The position numbers and the translations under genes were made by a program. A stretch of 64,000 nt of DNA, from contig NZ_NFID01000012.1 of the NCBI RefSeq assembly GCF_002161595.1, positions 49,520 through 113,519 of the forward strand. Reading direction: 5' to 3'. Below the pieces are notes generated by a model, which was given only the letters and a program-made list of their open reading frames with translations, ran no database searches and had not been told where the DNA came from. Of the stretch, positions 40,334-49,830 are shown one piece after another (the first letter of the stretch is position 1; the number at the start of each line of letters is the position of its first letter). The stretch is from Gemmiger sp. An50. GTDB taxonomy: Bacteria; Bacillota; Clostridia; Oscillospirales; Ruminococcaceae.

Positions 40334-40339
40334 TATAAT
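40334..40339 (+). promoter_or_regulatory. Likely -10 box of the metallophosphoesterase gene
   Basis: TATAAT with a weak -35 (TTTCAA at 40311-40316, 17 bases upstream) that starts three bases after the 278-bp element ends. Confidence 0.4.
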
Positions 40340-40379
40340 ACTGGTATTGAAACAATTCCCCCACAGGAGGTCAGACCCT

Positions 40380-41198
40380 ATGGATCAAAACCGTGCCGAC
40401 CGGGCCGCCCGTCTGTTTCTGGGCGCAGCCGCCGGAGCCGCCGTGGCCGGGGCTGCGGTGGGCTGGTATGCCGCCAGGGTGGAGCCCCGGCAGCTTACCA
40501 TCAGCCGCCCGGAGCTTTGCCGCCGCCCGCCGGTGAAGGCCCTCTTTTTCTCGGACGTACACTTTGGGCCCATGTATTCCCCCCAGTTTCTGGAGCCGCT
40601 GGTAAACGCCATCAATGCCGAAGCCCCCGAGCTGGTGCTCTTCGGCGGCGACTTCTTCGCCAAGTTCGCCCGCGACGCCCACATGCTGGACTTTTCCTGG
40701 CTGGCGGGCCAGCTGCGGCGCATCGAAGCGCCGCTGGGCAAATACGCGGTGTGGGGCAACCACGACGTGCGCCAGGGCGCCGCGCCCTTCTACCGGATGC
40801 TGATGGAGCACGGCGGCTTTGTTCCCCTGTGGGATAAGATCGTGCAGCCCGCGCCGGGTGCCACGGTTTGCGGTCTGGCCCCTTATTCCGACGGCAAGGT
40901 GCTGCGGGATATGCCCGCCGAGGGCTGGCGGGTCTGCCTGTGCCACATGCCGGACAAGGCCCGCTACCTGAATCTTTCCCATGTGGATGTGATGCTCAGC
41001 GGCCACAGCCACGCGGGCCAGCTGCAGGTGCCGGTGCTCACCAAAATGATCCTGCCGCCGGGGGGCAAGATGTTCCCCCAGGGTCTTTACCGGCCCCAGC
41101 CCGACCGCCCGGCTCAGCTGTTCGTGAGCCAGGGCATCGGCATGAGCGGCGTGCCCTTCCGGCTGCTCACCCCGCCCGAGCTGGTGGTGCTGGCCTAA
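40380..41198 (+). CDS. Membrane-anchored metallophosphoesterase, YkuE/YaeI type
   Basis: A 272-residue protein with an N-terminal hydrophobic anchor (about residues 11-31) and a calcineurin-like domain with all metal motifs: ALFFSDVHFGP, VLFGGDFF, AVWGNHDV, LCHMPD and LSGHSHAGQ. Relatives such as B. subtilis YkuE and E. coli YaeI hydrolyse lipid-linked phosphates such as UDP-diacylglucosamine or phosphodiesters. The ATG at 40380 follows CAGGAGG. Confidence 0.88.
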   Translation: MDQNRADRAARLFLGAAAGAAVAGAAVGWYAARVEPRQLTISRPELCRRPPVKALFFSDVHFGPMYSPQFLEPLVNAINAEAPELVLFGGDFFAKFARDAHMLDFSWLAGQLRRIEAPLGKYAVWGNHDVRQGAAPFYRMLMEHGGFVPLWDKIVQPAPGATVCGLAPYSDGKVLRDMPAEGWRVCLCHMPDKARYLNLSHVDVMLSGHSHAGQLQVPVLTKMILPPGGKMFPQGLYRPQPDRPAQLFVSQGIGMSGVPFRLLTPPELVVLA

Positions 41199-41225
41199 CG
41201 CCCTCTTCTCTATTGCTTTTTCGCT

Positions 41226-41258
41226 GGCCGTGCTCACCGCACGGCCGGTTCGCTTTTT
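41226..41258 (+). terminator. Probable terminator after the metallophosphoesterase gene
   Basis: GGCCGTGC/GCACGGCC with a TCACC loop; the TTTTT tract follows after seven bases, so it may be weak. Confidence 0.5.
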
Positions 41259-41322
41259 CCCTGATTTGCAGCCGGTCCCCGCCTCTTGGCGGAACGCCGG
41301 TTTTTTGGAGGTGAATCTCTTT

Positions 41323-42408
41323 ATGAACGACTTTTCCATGACCCAGTTCACCCGGGAGCTGCAGGCGCATCTGGACGCCCATCCTCTGGCCCAGCCCGCC
41401 GACCTGGTGAAATACTGCCGCCAGCGGGCCTTCGGCGCGTCCCGCACTTATACGGGGGAGCAGGAGGCTTTGCAAGCGCTGGCGAAAGAATACGCGGCCC
41501 TCTCGCCGGACGATGCAGCCCCGCTGCTGGAGCCGCTGGGGCCCGGCGCGGCACGGCTGAATCTGGCGGGAGCCGCCGCCAGCGGACTGACTCCGGCCCA
41601 GCTGGCCCGGGCCTGCGTGCTGGATTCCTCCCTCGCCCAGCGGGACGAAGCCTGGTTCCGCCAGGCGCTGGAGGCACTGGAGCAGCTGGCCGCCCAAAAC
41701 GCGCTCCCCCCTGCCTGCAGCCGGAACATGAAGGGATTTTTGGCCCTGTACCGGAACAAGGGCTGCCCGCCTTTGCGCCACAGTGATGTGTACCGGGCTG
41801 CCTACCAGCCCCACTACCGGGTCTTTTCCGGGCCGCTTGCCCGGCTGCTGCCCCTGATGGCGGCGGTGAGCCAGCACAGCGCGGGCCTTGCGGAGAACCG
41901 GCGGCTGGCCGTTGCCATGGACGGCTGCGCCGCCGCCGGAAAGACCGAGGCCGCCGAGTGGCTGAGCCGGGTCTTCTGCGCCGGTGTGGTGCACATGGAC
42001 GACTTCTTCCTGCCGCCCCATCTGCGCACCGCCCAGCGCCGGGGTCAGCCCGGGGGCAATGTGCACTACGAGCGGTTCTCCATCCAGGTGGCCCCCCGGC
42101 TGCCCTGGCGGGAGCCTTTTTCCTATCAGCGGTTCGACTGCGCCCGCCGCAGCCTGGGGGAATGGCGGCAGGTGCCCGCAGTACCGGTGGTCTTCGTGGA
42201 GGGCGCCTATGCTCTGCACCCGGCCTGCCGGGGCGAGTACGGCCTGAAGGTGTTCTTTGATGTTTCGCCCCGGCTGCAGCAGGAGCGGATCTTGAAGCGG
42301 AACGGACCGGACCAGTGGGTCCGCTTCCGGGAGGAATGGATTCCCATGGAGCGGCTGTATCAGGAGCATTTTCAGATCCGCCGCCAGGTGGACCTGATCG
42401 TGGAATAA
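41323..42408 (+). CDS. Uridine-kinase-like P-loop protein with an N-terminal helical domain
   Basis: A 361-residue protein. Residues 1-200 are helical with conserved-looking blocks (DLVKYCRQRAFGASRTYTGE, HSDVYRAAYQPHYRV) that I recognise as recurring ahead of such kinases in clostridia but cannot name. The C-terminal half is a P-loop kinase: VAMDGCAAAGKTEAAEWL (Walker A), VHMDDFFLPPHLR, VVFVEGAYALHPA and FFDVSPRLQQERILKRNG. The fold resembles uridine kinase or phosphoribulokinase; the substrate is unknown. The ATG follows TTGGAGGTG. Confidence 0.7.
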   Translation: MNDFSMTQFTRELQAHLDAHPLAQPADLVKYCRQRAFGASRTYTGEQEALQALAKEYAALSPDDAAPLLEPLGPGAARLNLAGAAASGLTPAQLARACVLDSSLAQRDEAWFRQALEALEQLAAQNALPPACSRNMKGFLALYRNKGCPPLRHSDVYRAAYQPHYRVFSGPLARLLPLMAAVSQHSAGLAENRRLAVAMDGCAAAGKTEAAEWLSRVFCAGVVHMDDFFLPPHLRTAQRRGQPGGNVHYERFSIQVAPRLPWREPFSYQRFDCARRSLGEWRQVPAVPVVFVEGAYALHPACRGEYGLKVFFDVSPRLQQERILKRNGPDQWVRFREEWIPMERLYQEHFQIRRQVDLIVE

Positions 42409-42411
42409 CAA

Positions 42412-42453
42412 AAAGCGCCCGGCACGGAATTAAAACTTCGTGCCGGGCGCTTT
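42412..42453. terminator. Bidirectional terminator
   Basis: AAAGCGCCCGGCACG pairs with CGTGCCGGGCGCTTT around a 12-base loop. It separates the kinase-like gene from the leftward group. Confidence 0.85.
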
Positions 42454-42492
42454 ATTATTGTATGGATTGCGAAAAGGGATCAGGCCGCACGC

Positions 42493-42975
42493 TCATTCCT
42501 CTTTCTCCGCATCCGCGTCCCGCAGTGCCTGTTCCCGTGCAGCCATCAGGCTGGAGGTGCCGAAGGCATCTTCACCGGGCATGTGGGCTCCGAAGGCGGG
42601 CACGAACAGGTACTTGCGGATCACGAAGATCAACAGGATGGCCAGGATGCTCACCAGGTTTTCCAGCGGGGAGGTATGCTCCACCACCATCTGGCGGGCA
42701 ATGGCGAAGAGCAGCACTTCAATGGCGCTGCCGGGGCTGTGCTTGGCCAGCATCTTTACAAACTCGATGCCGATGACCACGTTGAAGGCGCTGCGCAGAA
42801 AGCTGGTGAAGGCCGCATCCACATCCGGGGCGAGCACCAGGTCCTGCAGCTCCAGCAGCACCCTTACGCCCGCCAGCAGAATGGCCAGCAGCACCACCAG
42901 TGCAACCACCGTTTCGATGATGCTTGCCATTCTCGCCACCCACTGGCGGCAGAAAATCAACCGATTGCGTTTCAT
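42493..42975 (-). CDS. Four-helix membrane protein, PsiE-like
   Basis: A 160-residue protein with four hydrophobic helices (about residues 17-40, 58-76, 85-95 and 105-125) and an acidic tail. The pattern VVIGIEFVKML, then LLFAIARQMVV and LAILLIFVIRKYLF, resembles the phosphate-starvation-inducible PsiE fold, though phosphate control cannot be judged. The ATG follows GAGGAGGGA. It is the last gene of the leftward group that follows the exonuclease. Confidence 0.55.
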   Translation of the reverse strand: MKRNRLIFCRQWVARMASIIETVVALVVLLAILLAGVRVLLELQDLVLAPDVDAAFTSFLRSAFNVVIGIEFVKMLAKHSPGSAIEVLLFAIARQMVVEHTSPLENLVSILAILLIFVIRKYLFVPAFGAHMPGEDAFGTSSLMAAREQALRDADAEKEE

Positions 42976-43005
42976 TGCCGGGGTCCCTCCTCAATTCTTC
43001 AATTT

Positions 43006-44001
43006 TCAGCGGCCCGCGTTGCGGACCCGTTCCAGCGCTTCGGCGGCTTCCTTTTCCCGCTTGCGGCGGGCCCGCTCCAGCGCGGCTTTCTTTTCCTTGG
43101 CCCACTTGGCCTGGGCCTCCTTGCCCGCGGGCTCGGTGGCCCGGGCGAAGGTGAAGTGCAGCCCGTCCAGCCGCATCCGGCGCAGCCAGATCATGGCCGG
43201 GCCGTGCTGGGCGCACTCACCCATGCTGTACAGGCAGTTGTTGCCCTTGCGCAGCCAGACGTCGTCCTTGTCCAGCGCCAGCGGCGCGCCGCATTCCGGG
43301 CACACCGCGCCCCGCAGCTCGCTGCTGGTGGACCAGGCCTCGCCGTCCACATGGCCGGGCCAGAGCTGGAAGTCCCGCCGGTCCTTGCCTTCCGGGCAGA
43401 GCAGCTCGTTCAGCTGCTGCGCTTCGTCGGGGTATTCCGCAAGCCCCCGGCTAAGGTCCAGAAAGCCGCAGACCGCGGCGGTGTACTCCGCGTCGCTCAA
43501 GGCGTCGTGGAAGGCGTCGTTTTTGGGGATGCCCAGCCGCTCCACCACCGCTTCCAGGGTCATGCCCTCGCCCTCCTGCCGGGGGCGCTGGCTGGTGAAG
43601 ACCCGCTGCAGATCGTACCACTTGCGGGGCCAGGTCTCGTCCAGGCCGCAGAGCACCAGGTTCTGCTTGAGCACGGGCACGTCGTCCTGCCCCCACTCGC
43701 CCAGGGCGGTGTCCGGCCCGCACCACTCGGCAAAGCGGCGCAGGCCCTCCTTGATGGGCACGCCCGCGTCCAGCTGGGCCTGGGTCAGGCCGGTGACCTT
43801 GGCCACATGGTGATGCAGCCGGGGGAAGATGCGGGGCTTCATGGTCAGGGAAAAGCGGTCCACCGGCTGGCCGTCCCGCAGCTTCACCGCGCCGATCTGG
43901 ATGATCTCGCCCCGCAGGGTCTGCTCGACGCCCTGATACTGGAAGGTCTTGGGCTGGTAGCCCATGTTCCATTCCATGTCAAAAATCACAAAGTCGCTCA
44001 T
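43006..44001 (-). CDS. DEDDh 3'-5' exonuclease with C-terminal extension
   Basis: A 331-residue protein. The DEDDh residues are visible: FVIFDMEWNMG (D and E), ALGEWGQDDVPVL (D), and DAFHDALSDAEYTAAV (H and D). This resembles KapD/ERI-type exonucleases. After about residue 190 comes a domain with a CPECG half zinc-ribbon and a long Lys/Arg/Glu/Ala helix, not a standard part of the family. It probably trims RNA or DNA ends. The ATG follows GAAAGGAAG. Confidence 0.85.
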   Translation of the reverse strand: MSDFVIFDMEWNMGYQPKTFQYQGVEQTLRGEIIQIGAVKLRDGQPVDRFSLTMKPRIFPRLHHHVAKVTGLTQAQLDAGVPIKEGLRRFAEWCGPDTALGEWGQDDVPVLKQNLVLCGLDETWPRKWYDLQRVFTSQRPRQEGEGMTLEAVVERLGIPKNDAFHDALSDAEYTAAVCGFLDLSRGLAEYPDEAQQLNELLCPEGKDRRDFQLWPGHVDGEAWSTSSELRGAVCPECGAPLALDKDDVWLRKGNNCLYSMGECAQHGPAMIWLRRMRLDGLHFTFARATEPAGKEAQAKWAKEKKAALERARRKREKEAAEALERVRNAGR

Positions 44002-44033
44002 CTGCGGCTTCCTTTCTCGCTGTATTCCGGCGC

Positions 44034-45362
<1,329 letters not shown>

Positions 45363-45366
45363 TGGG

Positions 45367-48285
45367 TCATTCCCCCTTTCGTTCTTTTTCGTCCAGCGCG
45401 GCCAGCAGGCTGCGGATGCGAATGTTCACCGCGCCCAGGTTGGTGATCTCGTCGATCTTCAACTGGGTGTACAGCTTACCGCCCTCGTGCAGGATCTCGC
45501 GGGTCTCGTCGGTGGTGATGGCGTCCACGCCGCAGCCGAAGCTTACCAGCTGCACCAGGTCCATATCCTTCTGGGTGGTGCAGTATTTGGCGGCGGCGTA
45601 CAGGCGGGAGTGGTAGGTCCACTGGTTCAGCACGGTGGTGGGGAATTTCTCCTCATGCCAGGCCACGCTGTCCTCGGTGACCACCGCCGCGCCGTGGCGG
45701 CACAGCAGCGCGTCGATGCCGTGGTTGACCTCTGGGTCCACATGGTAGGGACGGCCCGCCAGCACCATGATGCGCTTGCCCTCGGCCCGGGCGGCGGCGA
45801 TGATCTCGGCCCCCTTGTCCCGCAGGCGCTGCATGTGGGCGTTGTATTCCGCGTAGCCCATGTCGGCCGCGCGCTCCACCTCGGCCCGCTTGATGCCGGT
45901 GAAGTACCGGTTCAGGATCTCGAACATCTTCTTCTTGAAGTCCTTCGGGCGGTGCAGGCCCACAAACTCGTTGATGAAGGTGACGTTTGCCAGCTCGGGG
46001 CAGTTCACCGCCAGCACCTCCGGGTAATAGGCCACCACCGGGCAGTTGTAGTGGTTGTCGCCCAGATGTTCGTCGATGTTGTAGCTCATGCAGGGGTAGA
46101 AGATGGTCTTCACGCCCATGTCTGCCAGTGCGCGGATGTGGCCGTGGGCCAGCTTGGCCGGGAAGCAGACGGTGTCGCTGGGGATGCTGGCCTGGCCCTT
46201 GATGTACATGGCGCGGGTGGATACCGGGCTGGTGACCACCGCGAAGCCCAGACTGGTGAAGAAGGCATGCCAGAAGGGCAGCAGCTCATACATGTTCAGG
46301 CACAGCGGGATGCCGATGGTGCCCCGCACCGACGGGCCGGGCTTGTAGCTCGCCAGCATCTTCTGCTTGTAGGCATACAGGTTCAGGTCGTTCTCGGCGG
46401 TCTTGCCGGTGACCGGCTTCTCGCAGCGGTTGCCGCTGATGAGCTTGCGGCCGCCCGCGAAGGTGCTCACGGTGAGCTGGCAGTGGTTGGTGCAGCCGTT
46501 GCACTGCACGTTCTGGGTCTTCTGGGTGAACTCCAGCAGCTCCTGGCGGGTGAGCAGGCTGCTCTTGTGGCCCTTTTCCACCAGGGAACGGCCGTGCAGC
46601 GCCGCGCCGAAGGCGCCCATCAGACCGGCGATGTCCGGCCGGACCACCTCCACGCCCATCTCCTTTTCAAAGGCGCGCAGAACAGCCTCGTTGTAGAAGG
46701 TACCGCCCTGTACCACGATGCGGCGGCCCAGCTCCTCGGGGCTGGCGGCGCGGATAACCTTGTAGATGGCGTTCTTGACCACGCTGATGGACAGGCCCGC
46801 CGAGATGTTCTGGATGGACGCGCCGTCCTTCTGGGCCTGCTTGACGCTGGAGTTCATGAACACAGTGCAGCGGCTGCCCAGGTCCACGGGCTTATCCGCA
46901 AACAGGCCCAGGGCCGCGAACTCCTTCACGTCGTAGCCCAGCGCCTGGGCGAAGGTCTGCAAAAAGCTGCCGCAGCCGCTGGAGCAGGCCTCGTTCAGGA
47001 AGATGTCGCTGATGGCGCCGTCCTCGATCTTGAAGCACTTCATGTCCTGGCCGCCGATGTCGATGATGAAATCCACATCCGGCAAAAAGTGCCGGGCGGC
47101 GGTGAAGTGGGCCACCGTTTCCACCACGCCGAAGTCACCCCGGAAGGCATGCTTGACCAGCTCCTCGCCGTAGCCGGTGCTGGTGACGCTGGCCACCTCC
47201 AGGTTGGGGTGGTTCTGGTACAGCTTGAGCAGCACTTCACGGATGAGGGGCAGCGGATTGCCCAGGTTGGGCTGGTAGTCGGTGAACAACAGGTTTGCGT
47301 TGTCGTCGATGACGGCCACCTTCACGGTGGTGGAGCCGGAGTCCACGCCGATGTGCACCGGGCCCACCTCGGCCCCGAAGGGCACGCAGGGCACGCTGGC
47401 GCGCATGTGGCGGGCGTGGAAGTCCTCGTATTCCTGCTTGTTCGCAAACAGGGGCGGCTGGCTGGTGTAGTCCCCCACCTGCTGGATGCCGCCGATGGCC
47501 TGTGCCACCTGGGCCAGGTCCATCTCCTTGTCCGCGTAGAAGGCCGCGCCCATGGCCACAAAGTGCAGGCTGTGGTCCGGGCACAGGCCGGTGAGCTCCA
47601 GCGTCTGGTCAAAGCTCTTGCGCAGCTCGCTGTTGAAGGTGAGCGGGCCGCCCAGATACAGCACGTTGCCCTGGATGGGACGGCCCTGAGCAAGACCCGC
47701 GATGGTCTGGTTCACCACCGCCTGATAGATGCTGGCGGCGATGTCGCCCGCAGCGGCGCCCTGGTTGATCAGGGGCTGGATGTCGCTTTTTGCGAACACG
47801 CCGCACCGGCTGGCGATGGTGTAGGTCTTTTTGGCCCGGCTGGCAGCGGTGTTCAGCTCCTCCGGGCTCATCTTCAAAAGGGTGGCCATCTGGTCGATGA
47901 AGGCGCCGGTGCCGCCTGCGCAGCTGCCGTTCATGCGCACCTCGGTGCCGCCGGAGAGGAAGAGGATCTTGGCGTCCTCGCCGCCCAGCTCGATGACCAC
48001 GTCCGCCTGGGGAGCCAGCCGCTTCGCGGCCACCCGGGTGGCGAACACCTCCTGCACGAAGGGCACGCCGCAGCCGTCCGCCAGGCCCATGCCCGCGGAG
48101 CCGGAAATGGCCAGATATGCCTTGCCGCCGGGCACCTTCTCCCTGGCCAGACGGGCCAGCAGCTCCCCGGCCTTTGCGGTGATGTGGCTGCCGTGACGTT
48201 CGTATGTATCGTAGATGACCTGATCGTGCTCATCCAGCACGACGCACTTGATGGTGGTGGAACCGATGTCCAAGCCTACCCGCAT
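45367..48285 (-). CDS. BadF/BadG/HgdC-family activator with DUF2229 (2-hydroxyacyl-CoA dehydratase activase-like)
   Basis: A 972-residue protein with two ASKHA activator domains (VGLDIGSTTIKCVVLD near residue 3, and HIGVDSGSTTVKVAVIDDNA near 325). Each is followed by family motifs, including FLNEACSSGCGSFLQTFAQA, the cluster-binding region. A DUF2229 domain follows from about residue 640 (NVQCNGCTNHCQLTV, then GIPLCLNMYELLPFW). True HgdC uses ATP to drive an electron into a radical dehydratase. These long fused relatives are widespread in anaerobes and their task is unsettled. The gene stops five bases before the companion frame at 45362. The start follows AAGGAGTG. Confidence 0.85.
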   Translation of the reverse strand: MRVGLDIGSTTIKCVVLDEHDQVIYDTYERHGSHITAKAGELLARLAREKVPGGKAYLAISGSAGMGLADGCGVPFVQEVFATRVAAKRLAPQADVVIELGGEDAKILFLSGGTEVRMNGSCAGGTGAFIDQMATLLKMSPEELNTAASRAKKTYTIASRCGVFAKSDIQPLINQGAAAGDIAASIYQAVVNQTIAGLAQGRPIQGNVLYLGGPLTFNSELRKSFDQTLELTGLCPDHSLHFVAMGAAFYADKEMDLAQVAQAIGGIQQVGDYTSQPPLFANKQEYEDFHARHMRASVPCVPFGAEVGPVHIGVDSGSTTVKVAVIDDNANLLFTDYQPNLGNPLPLIREVLLKLYQNHPNLEVASVTSTGYGEELVKHAFRGDFGVVETVAHFTAARHFLPDVDFIIDIGGQDMKCFKIEDGAISDIFLNEACSSGCGSFLQTFAQALGYDVKEFAALGLFADKPVDLGSRCTVFMNSSVKQAQKDGASIQNISAGLSISVVKNAIYKVIRAASPEELGRRIVVQGGTFYNEAVLRAFEKEMGVEVVRPDIAGLMGAFGAALHGRSLVEKGHKSSLLTRQELLEFTQKTQNVQCNGCTNHCQLTVSTFAGGRKLISGNRCEKPVTGKTAENDLNLYAYKQKMLASYKPGPSVRGTIGIPLCLNMYELLPFWHAFFTSLGFAVVTSPVSTRAMYIKGQASIPSDTVCFPAKLAHGHIRALADMGVKTIFYPCMSYNIDEHLGDNHYNCPVVAYYPEVLAVNCPELANVTFINEFVGLHRPKDFKKKMFEILNRYFTGIKRAEVERAADMGYAEYNAHMQRLRDKGAEIIAAARAEGKRIMVLAGRPYHVDPEVNHGIDALLCRHGAAVVTEDSVAWHEEKFPTTVLNQWTYHSRLYAAAKYCTTQKDMDLVQLVSFGCGVDAITTDETREILHEGGKLYTQLKIDEITNLGAVNIRIRSLLAALDEKERKGE

Positions 48286-48449
48286 GTATCAAACACTCCT
48301 TCTTGCTGTACGGGAGCCCCGCCCCCGCGAAAAAACGATGCGGACCGCCCAGGGCTGCAAAACGCCCCGGCGGCATGGGAGCGGCGCGGTGCGCTCCATC
48401 GTATATCATACCGCGCAATTTTGAACGAATTGTTGCGCCAAGGTCCCGT

Positions 48450-49367
48450 TTACAGCGCCCGGAAGCCCTTGCCCACGATCTCGGAGGAATTCACGATGGT
48501 CAAAAAGGCCTTGGGGTCCACCCGGCGCAGGTGGTTGCGCAGCAGTACCGCCTGACGGCGGGTGAGCACGGTGGTGAACACCTGCTCGGCCTGGCCGGTG
48601 TAAGCGCCCTCGGCGGTGTAGACCGTGGCGCTGCGGTGCAGCTTTTCCAGAATGAAGCTTTTCATATCCTCCGGATGGCTGCTGATCACCGTGACCACCT
48701 TGCGCTGGTTCAGGCTCTCGATGAAGCTGTCCACCATGAAGGCCTTGGCAAAGGTGCCCAGCACACAGTAAAGACCGGTGGCCACGCCGTAAAGCCCGCC
48801 CGCCCAGGCCGCGATGGCCAGATCCGAGATGAGCAGCGCCCGGCCAATCTCCATGCTGGTGTACTTGGAAAGAATCATGGCCACAATGTCGGTGCCGCCG
48901 GTGGAGGCCCCCACGTTGAACACGATGGCGCTGCCCGCGGCGGGCAGGGCCACCGCGAAGCACAGCTCCAGCAGCGTATCGTTGGTAAAGGGGGCGCTCA
49001 TGGGGTAGACCTTTTCCAGCAGGCTCACGAAGGCCGACAGGGCAAACGAGGAATAGATGGTCACGCCCATGGTCTTCACACCCAGAAAGATGATGCCCAG
49101 CGCCACCAGAATGCCGTTGATAATGAACAGAGCACCGCCCACGTTCATTCCCGGCCACAGGGTGGCCATGATGATGGACATACCGCTGGTGCCGCCCATG
49201 GCAAAGTGGTTGGGGGTCTTGAACAGGTGGATGCCCGCCGCGGTGAGGAACAGGCCCAGATTCAACAAAAATGCATATTTTGCAAATTCACCGGGACTGC
49301 CCATGTGCTCCAGTCGAAAGGGGATCAGCTGCCGCCCCTTACCGGCCTTATTGTGTGGTTTTTCCAC
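48450..49367 (-). CDS. YitT-family membrane protein (DUF161/DUF2179)
   Basis: A 305-residue protein with five or six transmembrane helices (LNLGLFLTAAGIHLFKTPNH, GGTSGMSIIMATL, VFNVGASTGGTDIVAMIL) and a C-terminal cytoplasmic DUF2179 domain (KVVTVISSHPEDMKSFILEK, then TVYTAEGAYTGQ). Function is unknown; transport is guessed. It lies 164 bases upstream of the activator gene with no clear terminator between. Confidence 0.88.
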   Translation of the reverse strand: MEKPHNKAGKGRQLIPFRLEHMGSPGEFAKYAFLLNLGLFLTAAGIHLFKTPNHFAMGGTSGMSIIMATLWPGMNVGGALFIINGILVALGIIFLGVKTMGVTIYSSFALSAFVSLLEKVYPMSAPFTNDTLLELCFAVALPAAGSAIVFNVGASTGGTDIVAMILSKYTSMEIGRALLISDLAIAAWAGGLYGVATGLYCVLGTFAKAFMVDSFIESLNQRKVVTVISSHPEDMKSFILEKLHRSATVYTAEGAYTGQAEQVFTTVLTRRQAVLLRNHLRRVDPKAFLTIVNSSEIVGKGFRAL

Positions 49368-49830
49368 GCTTATCGCTCCTTTTCACCCTTCGCTGCCTGC
49401 GCGTATACCGCGCAAAAAAATCCAATGCCCGCAAACAGGCCGCCCAAAGCCGGGCAGCGCCGCGCGGGCAGCGTTCGCTCTTGACCCGCCCCGGAGGCAT
49501 TGCTGCCGCGGGCGGCGGGCCGTTATTCTTTTGCGCGCGGTCTCGCCTCGCCCCTGCGCCTCTTTACTTATTAAATATGCGCATGGACATTCGCTATTTT
49601 ACATTACCACAGCGCATTGTTCCTGTCAATGTTTGCGCCTTTCTTTGGCGTTTCTGCCGTATTTTCCGCCCGCGCCGGAAAAATTCCTGCGCGAATTGTA
49701 TGCATATAGCTTGCGCGCCGGGCTGCTTTTTACTATAATTTTAACCAGAAAAGCCCAAGTTTGGGTAAAACCGGCCGCAAAATCCCCGGATTTCCGCCGC
49801 TTTGCCCCACGCCAGAGGAGTGATCTTCTG
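49368..49830. other. Intergenic region between yitT and the GGDEF gene
   Basis: This 463-base gap holds no gene I can support. A leftward -35 of TTGACA (49624-49629), with a poor -10 TAATGT (49601-49606), could serve yitT with a long GC-rich leader. The rightward promoter of the GGDEF gene is at 49711-49739. Confidence 0.45.
49711..49739 (+). promoter_or_regulatory. Promoter of the GGDEF-EAL pair
   Basis: TTGCGC-N17-TATAAT, about 90 bases before the start codon. Confidence 0.6.
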
